Origin: Siphlonurus alternatus
Taxonomy: Eukaryota; Arthropoda; Insecta; Ephemeroptera; Siphlonuridae
Direction: 5' to 3'
DNA: 64,000 nucleotides
NCBI GenBank assembly: GCA_949825025.1
Contig: OX463785.1
Coordinates: 5,807,979 to 5,871,978, forward strand
The position numbers and the translations under genes are program-made. The notes below the pieces were generated by a model that was not told where the DNA came from, searched no databases, and saw only the letters and a list, made by a program, of their open reading frames with translations. How positions within the stretch are numbered: position 1 is the stretch's first letter; every line of letters begins with the position of its first letter. Below are positions 47,534 to 60,800 of the stretch, piece after piece.

Positions 47534-48509
47534 TCCGTGACTTTGACAAGGTCAAATTTTGTGTTTTTATCCAATTGACCTATTTGACCTTTCGAAAAAA
47601 ACAAACAGCTGTTTTTTTATTAATACAGTATAATGTTTTTTTTAATTTTCTTTCTTTCTTTTTCTTTTTTTTCCATATATTATAATGACAGAGGTCATTT
47701 TTTTCTGTTCATCGGAAAGCTATATTATTTTTTACATATAAAATGATGGAGTAAAATTAAAAAACACCATTTTTTACAGTACGCGCAGTATATATGATAA
47801 GCTAAATTTTTAAGAGTCGACAAAGTTTGTTTTGTCAAGGTCAAACAGGTATAATATATTAGCCTTGAAAGCAAGATAAAAAGAACTCTCATCCCTTATA
47901 TATTAATATCAAGGACAAAACTAAATAAAAAAAAAAAACATGACATTTTATTTTAGTCACCTCTAAAGCTATTTGAAGGAGAAATATTTTGAGCTGCTTT
48001 TATACCTGATGCATATAGGAGACTCAAGAATGCATTGGTTTATTCAGTTTTCTAGCAAAAATATAACAAGAAATTAAGGTAGCCCGCAAAATTCTGTGTC
48101 GGTTGTCGATTTATTGGAAAAATAAAAACCGGCAGCTATAAAAGACTATTAGCTGCCATCGATCTTAAAATTTATATTTTTCGTGAAATGATTTTGTCAA
48201 ATGAAAATATAATATGCATATATACGACATATTTAGACGCACCTCTTGATAGAAAACTATAAAATATATTTTTTAAAAATAAATATTGTTATCTAATCCA
48301 AGCAAACAGGGCCGGGATGCCGGGAATGATTATGCAGTGCTGGCGGTGGGAGTAGCCGAATGCCCTCTGTTGCTGACAACGTACCATCGTCAGACATGAA
48401 CTCTCGATGTGCCAAACCCCCCATGCACATGCATGCATACTAACTTGATAGGTAATCAATGCATGCATTAAAAAAAAAAAAAATAAGAGCCCCTCCCTCT
48501 TTTCTTTAC

Positions 48510-48640
48510 CTGTCTGAGCTGCGAAAGGTTCAGCGACTTCTGCCGGAGACTACGTGAAGAAAAGTGACCTTTGTCAAGGGCGAAGAGGTCGAAGAAGTTC
48601 TGTTGACTCGCGCGCCTCTACAGAAATTTATTTCAAACAC
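48510..48640 (-). other. Candidate non-coding first exon of aldolase
   Basis: On the minus strand a GC-richer segment ends CTCAGACAG followed by donor GTAAAGAAAA at 48509. It would pair with the acceptor at 43531-43530. The upstream limit is a guess. No other good donor was recognised in the 5 kb between, but RNA evidence is lacking. Confidence 0.35.
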
Positions 48641-48812
48641 GTAAAACAAGTGAAAGTTTCTATTTACTTTGTAAAAAGCTGATGCTATGAAAGTACAAAA
48701 CTGCGCAGTATGACTGTATTACCGAAAATATAACTACTGCGCATATAAAATTACAAACATTTAAAGTTCTCAGAAGTAGTTATAGATTTGTAATTTTGTA
48801 AATTTTAGCGCA

Positions 48813-51800
48813 ATGGCGAACAAAATGAAAGAAGGTGAGACTGAAGCGATGGAAACTGAAGAAAAAGAGTCAAGTTCAAGCGAGTCCGAGTCCGAAGAAG
48901 AAGCTGAAGTATCTGGAAATGATTCTGATGACGATAAGGAGAAAGAGGCGCAGAGGGCAGCTCTCGAGAAAAGTGTAAGATTATTTGAAAATCGACGCCG
49001 CTGAAACGTCATAAAATCAAAACATTGCCTTGCTGTTGTTGACAACACTATTAAATTACTATCGCTGTGTTACTATAAAAGATTTGTTGTATGCATATAC
49101 TGTATTATTGTATGTATATATATATATATTCATGCAACAACAGGGCTTAATTGCTACAGAATGATGCTCGCTTGTAGCTTGGACCACAAATTAAAACTCT
49201 CATCTCACCACCAGATTCTTAAAAAAGGAATGTGTCATGCATATAATAATAATATTATTATTATTATATACCAATATGATTTTTTACTTTCAAATAATGT
49301 TCCTATCCTTCTCGATCATTAAATAACATAATCTCTCTGTGTATGATCACTCGGCTCTCTCCTTTCTTTTGAACATTTTATGCCATTCATAATTATATGC
49401 ATAAGTCTGAATTTCTCCGGACCATTTACTGTATGCATTTTGACTCCCAGCCTGCCCAGTTCATTATGATCCTCTTTGTTACAAAGTATTTTTTTAAATT
49501 TTTTTGTGACATACCTCTCTCATGTGTTTGCTTGCAGCTGTCGAAGAACCCCTACGCCTACGATACCCACATAGAACTGATCACACTTCTGCAGACCATG
49601 GGGGAGTTGGACTTACTGAGGGAGGCTCGCGAGAGGATGAGCAAGCTGTTCCCTCTCACTGACGGTGAGTAGAACTGTCCTGGCTACCAGGCACTGATCC
49701 AGGGGGGAGGGGGGGATTTTGGATTTAACATGGGCAATATAGGCATTACCCCTACTTCATTTTTTTTAACATTATCTTTATGGAGGCAGACCCTCCCGAG
49801 ATATTTCGCCTCCCCCCCCCCTTCCCCCTGAATTTTTTTCCTGTATCCACGCCTGCTAGCTACAGCTCATTTAGTGACTAGAATAGAAGATGAGATCATC
49901 AAAATGTAGTGAAAATTAGGAACGTGATCTGCTGTTCGAAGTAGGTTAACTTTTATAAATGGGTGATTGAAGGAGAATCTGCTACTACCACCAAGATCTG
50001 CACCGACGGTGGCTTCAGGCAGGCTCACGCCCAGACCCTTGAGCGCTCACTCCCTCACTTATTGCTGTTATTTCTTATTGCAGTACTGTGGCTGTCCTGG
50101 ATACGAGACGAGATCAAGATTATATCTACGCCGGAGGAGAGAAAGAAAGTCAACGCTCTCTTTGAGAGGGCCGTCCAGGACTATTTGTGTAAGTTTGGGT
50201 CGTTAGTGGAGTGGTGTTGATTTGTTTCAATCCTCAGTTGATCATCAAGGAATCAGTTGGAAACAGTTGATGGTAAAACAAAAAGGTAGTGTAGTCCAAC
50301 ATTTATTTTTTTCACTACATACAGTAGAAATATTTAGTAAAAGGACTAAATAACTGTCCCATTCAGTCAGCATAAAAATGTAAACAATGTGACCTTACAT
50401 ACTTGCAGGGAATACAATTTTTTTTTTTCTCTCTGAATTGATTAAATTTTTCATTCATTGTGTTTTAGAAGCCATTGTTTATGTATTTATTTTTTTACTG
50501 ATTCCAATAAAAATGTAATTTTTAAAATATTTTACTGTAATTGCAAAATTCTTAAAATTTAAGTATACCGTAGTAGCATTACAAATATACAGCTGATACA
50601 AACCTATAAAACAAGTTCTTACCACTTAGCTACATTTTGCAATATTTTAACTCCAGAAAAATGTGATGGGACCCACTCCAAGGATATTCCTGAAGGTTAT
50701 TCTGGTTTGTTGCAGCGGTGGATCTGTGGCTCGAGTGGGGACAGTTCAGCATGGGCGAGATGTCCGAGGAAGGGGGCGTTGCCTCGGTGCGGGCCGTGCT
50801 GGACCGAGCGCTCACCGCGGCCGGCCTGCACGTCGCCAAGGGAGTGTTGCTGTGGGAGGTGTACCGAGAGTTCGAGAACTCCCTGCTGGCAGCGCTGACG
50901 GTGAGACTACCTCTGTAACTATATAGGTCATTCAGGGTTGTGAGGAGCATTAAATGTGGACTACAAAGATCAAATCAAGATAAATTTATGCAAAATAATA
51001 AAGGCTCAAATTGAGTGTGCCTTGTTATGCTCATTTGTATTGCTAAGGTCCACCTTGCATTTGAAAATGAAGCAAAATGTTTTTTATCTCGGTGAAAAGT
51101 GATGTTAAAAATCTAAATCTTGCATTAACCACTGTATTGGACCGAAGTTCCATAAAAATAAATTTTTTGAAATAAAACTGGGGTTCATTTTCTAATGCCA
51201 ATCGAGGATTCAAGTCAGCTGATTTTGTGGTGTTCCCACCCTCCTATGCAATTCAAACCTGTGTAAAAACAACAACTCAAAATTGCTTTTTTTGCATTCA
51301 AGAATTTTGTAACAGGAAAATAAGTTCTTGATTCAGTATCAAAAAACCCTAAATTGGGGGGGGGGGGGATGGTTTCAAATTGATAGCTTAAATAGTTATG
51401 TACCGAGAAATTTAAGAAATCAATTTTCCTAACATGGTGACAATTCCTGCTGAGGAACACTTGAAACCTCCATGTTCGGCCTCAATTTGATACATTTAGG
51501 CCATTTAACTTTTATTAGAGTAGAGACAGACTTTTCTTATACTTGTAATAAACATTTTTTTTTTTTTTGCAGCCTCCCCCCGGCTCCGAGCCTACTGAGC
51601 AGCAGGTCAAGGAAAGTGCCACCCAGCGAGCTCGCGTGCTGGCTGTTCCGTCGGCAACTGGCCTGCCCTCTGTTGGACATGGAAGGCTCCAGTTCTCCTC
51701 CTTCTCCTCTTCCCCACACTCCCATAACATCACCTCCCCATAGCCTTATGATAAAGCAATGAACAAGCTGAAGGAGGTGATGCCTTTCGAGAAACAGCTG

Positions 51801-54800
51801 GTAAGAGAATAATACTATCCCTTGATTCAAAGAATCTTTACACAGGATAAAACGCACATGCATTTCGTGAATCAATTTATTTTGACTTAGTGAAAAAATT
51901 TGTTAGCAGAGGTTCAGACATACCTTACTTGTTTCGTTGAACTTTTTCCTCCACTTCGTTGCTTAATAAAAGCGACAGTTTCGTGAGAGAATCTTCTCAC
52001 TTCCTCAGGCTTGCCAAGACTAAAGCATCTCGCCCGTCTTGACATTGTTGCTATACCGATCACACATGTGTTTTGTACCGTTAGGTGCAGTGACGTAGAG
52101 GGTTGCAGCCCTCTTTATAATAACACCCGCACGGCGACTTTTAACTTTACAATTTTACTGTCCTATGTTGTCAATTTTATGCACTGACATTGCTCTTTTT
52201 TGTTGTTGCAATTTATTTTGGTCAATTTTTTAGGCCCCATTGCACCGCGAAATTTCAAAAACAGCATTGCATGATGGGCCCATTCAAAGTTTCACAGTAC
52301 AATGGGGCCTAAAATACTTGAGTGATTGGCTAATGTAAGCCCTTTAACATTGGTCAAATTGGTGGCTTAACCTGTATAAAGCCAACCTTGCCTTGATCCA
52401 TGTAAAGGATCTACCACCTACTGATGCATCTTAGAACTATTTTTGTTGATACCTCGTAATGTCATTTTTTTTATTGAACCAAAACACTATCCTGGTTATC
52501 CTCAATATGAAATTTCTAAGGAAATGCCCCTACTTGCAGCTTCAGAAGGAGGGAGACGAGAAGGCTGCAGTCTACCTCTCCTACCTTGACCATGAGAAGG
52601 AGAAGGGAGACCCCGCCAGGATCCAACTGCTGTACGAGCGTGCAGTGGCGGACTTTGCCCTCAATGCTGACCTGTGGTTGGCATACGTGGAGTTTGTGGA
52701 CCGAGGTCTCGGCATCGCCCACGTGGCCCTGCCCGTGTGTGAGAGGGCACTGAGGAACGTACCCTGGGACTCGAGGCTGTGGGTGGCGGCCATCAGAGCA
52801 GCAGAGAGGCACGACAAGGAGCATCTCCAGGTGCAAGGTGGGTGTTTGACATTGTCAATATTTGCTCAGAAAATGCAATTTATTTAGAAAGAGAGCATAA
52901 AAATATTGTTGTTGTTTTTCATCTTAAGTCCAACTGTTTATGATAATTTGCTCTTCAATTTTCCATGTAAGCTTCATGACACAGTAAAAACTTGTTACTT
53001 TGTACAGTATGTATTACATAAAGTCAAGGGACCCAGGAAATTAGGATTACCTTTGTTATCAAGTATTACTTTATGTCTAGTTTCTCCTATACCACGTAAT
53101 ACCAATTATTTTTGATGGGACAGCAGGGGGTGCGACAGGCAACATTTCTCTGTTTCACGTAGCTGCCATATTGAAGCATGATATTTCTCTCTCCCCGTAA
53201 ATTGACTGCTGACCTTGAAGATTTTAGTATTGGACAACAGGCGCACAATAACAATATTAACAATATTTTTTACTAAAAAACACAACCTTTTTGTAGGGTT
53301 GCCTCCTGACCTCAGACATATTTTGTATAATTTTATGCATAGAGTTAATATATTTTATTTAAATGCTATGACGGCAAGCCGACTATATGCATGTACAGCT
53401 GATGCACTTTCTTTCTTTTACTGCGTCGGCTTCAGAAAAATATTTCCTCCCACATGTCTATTCAGCACGCTCGCTCTCAAGGTCAGCAGTCAATTCACGC
53501 GGAGAGGAGACTATCATGCTACAATATGCCGGCTACCTGGAACACAACCCTCCGTAAGAAAGAGGGTCTTCTGGCCTTCCTGTTATATAGTTCAGTGTGG
53601 GACAGTGATCTCCTTTACTCAAAATCGAGTTTTACCTAACAACAATTTGCATAATATCGAGTTTTTACTGTAAATCTGTTAAAAAAATATGTTACTCTAC
53701 ACAATCTTCATGTTTATTTGGCTGTGTGCTTAAATACCAACAACAAAATGAAATAAAAAGCTTGGAAAGTCCATGTCTTTTTTAGTTTCTCATTGTTGTA
53801 ATAATTCTTACATTGCTGAAAGCAGAGAAAAATTGTCTTGGACACCAACGACCGAGGTTGCTGCTGGCTTACCCTGCAAGAGACATGGTGTCATGTTATG
53901 AGTGGATGAATGAATTTTAACATTCTGATAATCCTGACTTGCAGGCACGTTGGAGTCTGCTCTGGGAGCCGGACTGATCACCTCGCAGGACTTCCGTCTC
54001 GTGTGGGAGGCCTATCTTGACTACCTTCGTCGCAGAGTACCGTGGGACGAAAAGGAGGGGGAGGTCCGAGAGAAGCGTCTCAAGGAGCTCAGGGAGTGCA
54101 CCACCAGGGCCTGTGAGCACCTGGCAACCTGTGAGTCTCTTCATGAATTAATTAAATTAGGCTCTTTTGTTGTTGTTTCTTTAGGGTAAAAATAAAAAAA
54201 AATCTGTTTTGAAGAAATTTTCAAATCTTAGATTTTATATTTTTATTAAGTTCTGTGACATACATGTATGTTTAGAACAAGTCAAAATACACAATACAAT
54301 TATGTAATAAATAACACAATTAATCACTACAACTATTACAACACATGCACAATCCCATTAAATTATAATTTAATTGTTTCAAACTTTCATGTAGTTTATT
54401 ATAAAAGAGGGATGCACTGCAATATGGAATCCTATTAGCAAGAGATACAAGCACAAGCATTATCTGATCTTTAAGCCTATTGTGCTACCTTGCTCCTCAA
54501 ATTTGTTGAAAATTAATGAATGAATTAGCCAACTTTCAACTTCTCACGATCATAGCAAAAAAGAAAAGAAAGGGCGCTTTCGCTGGGAGTTGAATAAAAT
54601 AAAACATTAATCATAAATTTACTACGATTATATATACAGTTTTACCTGTACAGTACTATCAATGTTAAAGTGCTATTTAAACACGAGAATTTCAGAAATA
54701 AGTGATTGATACATTGCTTGAGGGAAATAAAAAAAATATCTAAGGCTATTTTGTTCTGGCTTCACTGAACTTTAACATATGGAAGGCTAACGCTAGCTCC

Positions 54801-57800
54801 TCTACACGGCTCGAGTAGAGGCAAAAAATTTCTCCTTCCCCCACCACAGCTCTCTCACTGTAACATGAACTTAACGTTGGAAAGTTCATGTTGTATACCT
54901 TAGTAAAAATCAGCTGGCAGCCAGGCCTTTTATTTGTTTCAAACCCTAGCTCACAGCCTCGACCCTTGTCTGGCTTACTAAAGCTCAGTGTGATATGTTG
55001 CAGTGTTTGGAGTGGACGGGGACCCTCAGTGTAGCCTCCTGTTGGCGTGGGCTCGCTGTGAGGCCTCTCACGGGGACATGGAGAAAGCCAGGGAGGTGTG
55101 GACGGAGATCCTGACCACGGAGCATCTGCACTCTACTGCTGCCACCTGGCTGGAGTACCTTGCACTCGAGAGGTGAGTGGAATATCCAAGCACCAACACA
55201 TTTTGTACTGGCTCTTGGTTGTCCCGAACATAATGCTATATAAAAGAATTTGGTCAGTAGGGTGGCTTTTAAAAGTCTTTAAAAAAAGCAATATTATTTT
55301 CCATGGATGAAATTATATTTCAGTAGCCAGTTCAATAGAGGTCGCTGATTTTGGGTGTTGCCACTGTCCTATCCAAACCTATGTAAAAAGAAAACTCAAA
55401 ATTGCTTTTTGGGCATTAAAGATTTTTTTAAGGAAAATTATCTCTTCCTTTCGTTATCAGAATAACCCAAAATGGGGGGTAGGAGATGGTTTCAAATTAA
55501 TAGCTTTAATTAACAATTACTGAGGGGGGGGGGGGGAAATTAAATTTTCTAACATGGAGGCTTATAGAGAAAGTTTTCCCACCGGGGAACACTTGAAGCC
55601 TCTATTGACTCCTGACGATCTGGTTTTATTCAACTGGCTATGATACAGTGAAACTTTCCTTAGAAAAAGCCTTAAGGGTTAGGTAACACCACCAATGTTA
55701 AAAAAAAAAAATCCCTCACACAAAAATTCTGAAAAAAAAATTAAAATGTTCTCCTCTACACCCCCTATCAGTAGCTAAAATATCAGGTATACAAATACGA
55801 TCTAGTTTTCGAGTTATGAATTTTTAAAGTTGACTACTTTAACATGGAAAAATGGAACTCCCATGTTAAATTAGTCAACTTTAAAAATTCATAACTCAAA
55901 AACTAGATCGTATTTGTATACCTGATATTTTACCTACTGATAGGGGGTGTAGAGGAGAACATTTTAAATTTTTTTCAGAATTTTTGTGTGAGGGATTTTT
56001 TTTAACATTGGTGGCGTTATCTTACCCTTAAATCACATGACTGCGAGTAAAAATTGTGTGTGATTTACTCTTACATTTCATGATAAATGTCCCCTCTATT
56101 ACAGACAGTACGGGGACCACAAGCATGTACGTAAGGTGTTCTCACGAGCCCTCAACGCCACCAGGGATTGGCCGGAGAGCATCGGCCAATTGTGGTTGAG
56201 CTACGAGCGAGACCAGGGTTCTCTGGACTCCTTTGAGCTGGCCTATGACAAAATACAGACACGGTGAGTTGTGATAACATACGTGGATGATTTTTGTGTT
56301 ACATATTTGAAATTGAATTTTGCATATTTAAATAAAAATCCCTTTCTACAGTATACAGTATTTGTATTATCTTTTTCTGTTTCAATTATATTGTTCTCAC
56401 CTAAAAATTGTTATTGCTTACATCAATAGCAGAATATGTTATAGCAAGCTAACATTGTAAATAAATAAAAATGAAATTTTTTTCAGATTGCGCAAAGTGG
56501 CAGAGGAGAGGGAGAGGGAAAATCAGAAGAACTCAAAGTTCAAGAACCAAAAGCTCAAGAGAAAGGTGAGTTGAAGGCTCTGGTGGTTGTGTTTTCTGTA
56601 TGTCTCTCACTCTTTGTTCTTGTTCTCATTTAAATCTACCATATTAGACTTTTTATCACTCCCTAGAATTCCAATTAGACTGTTCTAAATGTATTTTTAA
56701 TATAATTTACTGCAATGAGTTCAATACTGATTTGCACATTTGTCACTTTGTTCTAATAATAAACATAGCTTTTCTAATTTCCAACATTTTTATCTGGCAA
56801 TAAAATATATTTAATATAATATTTATATTTTGTCCGGAATAATGAGCTATCTGCCTACCATGATCTCGTTGCAATAATGAGCTGTCTGCTATTTTAGGTG
56901 AGCACAAAATTGAGCTTTATTTACACCGATTTACAGCTCGTAATTGCGCTCACCTGAAATAGCAGACAGCTCATTACTGCAATAAAATCGTGGTAGACAG
57001 ATAGCTAATTATTTTGCACGAGGGACAATATATGGTTTGATATGCTATTGTTGTCTGAACTGTTACAATGCTTTTCAATGCCATTCTTAGTTTTCTATGG
57101 TTATCACCTTATTCTAATAATAAAGACTATAGCTGTTCCAACATTTTAATCTGTCAATAAAATATATTTATATTTGCTTCTTTAGTTATAAATCTTGAAG
57201 TTACATTTTGTTTCTTATTTGCAGCACGATGAACCTCAAGAGAAAGAGTGGGGCAGAGGAGGAAGGGACCAAGGGAGGGGAGGGGGAGATAGAGGGAGGG
57301 ACCAAGGAAGGGGGGGAGGAAGGGACCAGGAGAGAGATGGAGGAAGGGGGGGAGGAAGGGACCAGGGAAGGGGTGGAGGGAGGGGGAGAGAGGAACCCAA
57401 GCAGACGTGGGGCAAACTTCAGCCGGCCTCTCAGCCTGCTAGCGCTGCCGCCAAGCAGGACAAGTCGAAAGGTGCTCCACCGCCAGGCTACGAGCCAGAC
57501 AGCCCAGAAAACAAGAAACCAAGAGGTAAACATGCAGTCACAGCACAAAGAATAGAGCTAAAAAATTGTGCTTTAGTTTGGAGTTCTGCCCCAAAATTGT
57601 AGTGCTTCAGTCCGAGTTAAATTTGGTATCAATTTTACTAAAAAAATAAAATTAATTAATACTCGGGTATGAATGATATTTTAGCACAGTGTTAGTGAAT
57701 TTTAAAAAAGGATAAAACTTTCAACTTACGACGAAGATTAAATTATTCTTCTTCGACTGATACTTCAATTTTCACGTGTGCATATTAGTTACCCCAGTTT

Positions 57801-60800
57801 TCATCAAGATAGATACAGCATTGGAATTTGACTCTATGACATCACTGAGCTAATCGAGTCCGTTGGCAAGGTGACATCATGGTGACATCACAAAGTCAAA
57901 TTCCAATATCTATCTCGGTGAAAACGGAGGTAAATAATTAGCTGAGGCAAAAATTAATAGTACAAGGAAACAGAAAATACATGTAATTTTATTAAAGGAG
58001 GGGAACGGCTTAAACTTTTGTATTTTTTTTTTTTTTCGTTAATGCAGTAAAACATATGTCTGCGCCAACAAAAAAAAAAAAAAAAACACCATTTTCCTCC
58101 TCCTTCCCTGACTTCCGGCTGTTGTAAGTTAAGACGTTCAAAAAAGTTGCGTCGATGACATTTCGCGCCAAAGGGAAGCAGCCAATCACAGCTCGTCTCT
58201 CTAGAAACCTCTCTAGAAACCCCTAATGCAATTGGCTGCTTCCCTTTGGTGCGAAATTACATCATTGACGCAACTTTTTTGAATGTCTTAACTTTCACCA
58301 GCCTCAAGTCAGGGAAGGAAGGGGGAGGTGACATTTTTTTTTTTTATGCAGACATTTTTCATTGCGTAAAAAAAAATATATATAAAAGCTGAAGCCGTTC
58401 CCCTCCTTTAAACATCTATGTACGGTATCATGCAAGTGGAACTTTCATGATTTCATGCACCTTGAAGAAAGAGACGATGGCTGTGATTAATTTGTGATTT
58501 CCCCAGTAGGAGATGGTCCGGTGGAGCACAACAGCAGCAAGGACAATCGCACGGTATTCGTGAGCAACCTCGACTTCACCACCACTGAGGAGGAGATTCG
58601 AGACGCCTTCACTTGCATCGGTTCCGTCTTAGAAATCAGACTGGTCAAGGACTTCAAGGGCAGGTCCAAGGGATTCTGCTACGTCGAGCTAAGCACACAT
58701 GTGAGTGTTTTCTCGTGACAGGAGGAGTTAAGACATTGTCACTTTAAAATTTTCCATGGAAATAGTCACGTACCGGTACAAGGTTCTGTGCCAGTACAAC
58801 TATGCATAGAAAGTTCTGGTCAGTACTACTATCTCTTAACAACAAGCTGGTTCCATCAAACTTATTGAGAACCTTTTACAATGGTTTCTTCTACGGAGAT
58901 AAATTTGGGTGTTAACCCCCACCCCATATAAACAATATGTAATGGACAAACTGTATGAACATTTTTATTGCAGAAATAAATAGAGAGTGCAAAGTTATAC
59001 TACTCTGATTTTTTTTTCAGATTTTTTAGAGACCAAGAACAATTTTTAAAAAATTATTGAAAGCATAAAGAGTGGCGTCAATAGATGTCACTTCTTAAAA
59101 GGAGCGTGGGTTCAAACCCGATCTCTGCAAAACTTTTTAGCAATACTTCCTGGCCTCTAAACAATCTGCTAAAAATTCAGACTAATATAATTTGATGCCC
59201 TCTATTCATTTCTGCAATAAAAAATCTCATGCCAGTTATCCAATATCTTGCTCTATCATATTACATAAGTCACTGTCTGCAGGATGAGGCTGCTGCAGCC
59301 CTGAAGAAGGACCGTGATCCCCTGAAGGGTCGACCGATGTTCATCTCCAAGTGTGACCCTGACCGACAGACACGACAGAAGGTGTTCCGTTACAACCTCG
59401 GCATGGAGAAAAACAAACTCTTCATCAAGGGTGAGTACATCGTCCGGAGGAATGAGCTATCTGACTACCATGATCTTGTTGCAATAATGAGCTACGTATC
59501 TGCTATTGAGCACAATCGTGAGCATTATTTTATATTGATTTAAAGCTCATATTGTGCTCACATGAAATGGCAGATAGCCATTATTGCAACAAAAAAAACG
59601 TGGTAAGCAGATAGCTCATTATTCGGGGCAAATATCAAAGAAAGGCAGTGGAGTACTCTCCAAACCCAAGGTTAATTAAATAATTTCTCACTACCTATAT
59701 GAGACTAGACTACTGTTTTTCTCCTTTACAACTGCCTCTCATAGTACAATTTCCCCCATGCAATTGGCTGATTTGGTATCATATGAAATTTACCATATTG
59801 AAGTAAAAAAAACTTCTTCTGATACGCATTTCAGCATTATAAATGGCCAAAAACTGCAGATTCTGGTGATATTTTTATATTTAGAATCGTAGGTTTGTAA
59901 CATATTGAAATCTGTGTGTGAAAATTGTCAATTTCCCATAAGGTCCAATGTATAAGCAAAATTTATACACATAATCAAAACAACAATGAACTGGGGGTCA
60001 CTTTTGTTTGTTTACTTTTTGCTAAAAATGGGGTTTTGCAAGTCGTCTATTGTATTACCCAGAACTAGATTATATAGAGGCCAGCTAGGAAGTATTGCTA
60101 AAAAGTTTTGTTGAGGTCAGGTTTGAACCAACGCGCCTCTTAGGTCCTATCATTTTATTAAGAAATGACACATATTGATTCCTCTCTCTGTACTTTAATA
60201 TTTTTAAAAAAATTAGATAATTCCCGGTTTCTAAAAATTGTCAAGAAAATCAGAGTAGAATAACTTTGCACCCTCTATTCATTTCTGCAATCAAAAGTTT
60301 TATGCATGTTGTCCATTCATACCACCTGATCTACTAGTTAACCTGGCACCTGTTTGCAGGCCTGCCACTGTCTCTGACCGTGGAGCAGCTGCGCACCATG
60401 TTTGAAGAGTACGGGACGCTCAAGGACGTGCGGCTTGTCACCTACAGAAATGGTCACTCCAAGGGGCTTGCCTATGTGGACTTCCAGGATGAGGTACGTC
60501 TTAGTCAAATCTTTCTGCTTCAATCTCAACTTCTGACTTCAGTAACAAGTACTAGGAAGTCAATAGCTTGGATTCTTTCTCTTCTTGTTGCAAGCAGATT
60601 TTATAATCTTGTGAGGTCTACATCGTGGCTAGTGTGCTTGTTCATTTTCACATAGGCTAACATATACAGTAACATTTCTGATAAGCTGTGATATTTTCTT
60701 TTTGGAAACGCAATTTTGCATTTTAAGTCTATGTAATTTAAATTCTCTCTCCCTACCTTATCAACAATGCTCGCTGAAAGTATGACAGTCTGCTTTCCTG

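Larger units (their letters stand above)
43530..48812. other. Aldolase 5' intron and aldolase-SART3 intergenic region
   Basis: About 5.3 kb with no supported coding exon. It contains a 1.1-kb TIR element (43889-44983), a reversed family T MITE, a 5S-SINE body and a hAT element. A segment at about 43965-44060 (GCTGAACTTTGACC with TGTGTTGGTAAGCA) recurs in the same orientation at about 45600-45690. The last 300 bases probably hold a shared promoter. Confidence 0.6.

Noticed and set aside
53215..53673. 152-codon open frame inside SART3 intron 6
   Set aside because: It crosses a MITE with long inverted ends and has no recognisable domain or splice support.
57201..57555. Alternative open frames over SART3 exon 11, both strands
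   Set aside because: They are low-complexity shadows of the purine-rich repeat; only the phase-matched frame joins exons 10 and 12.
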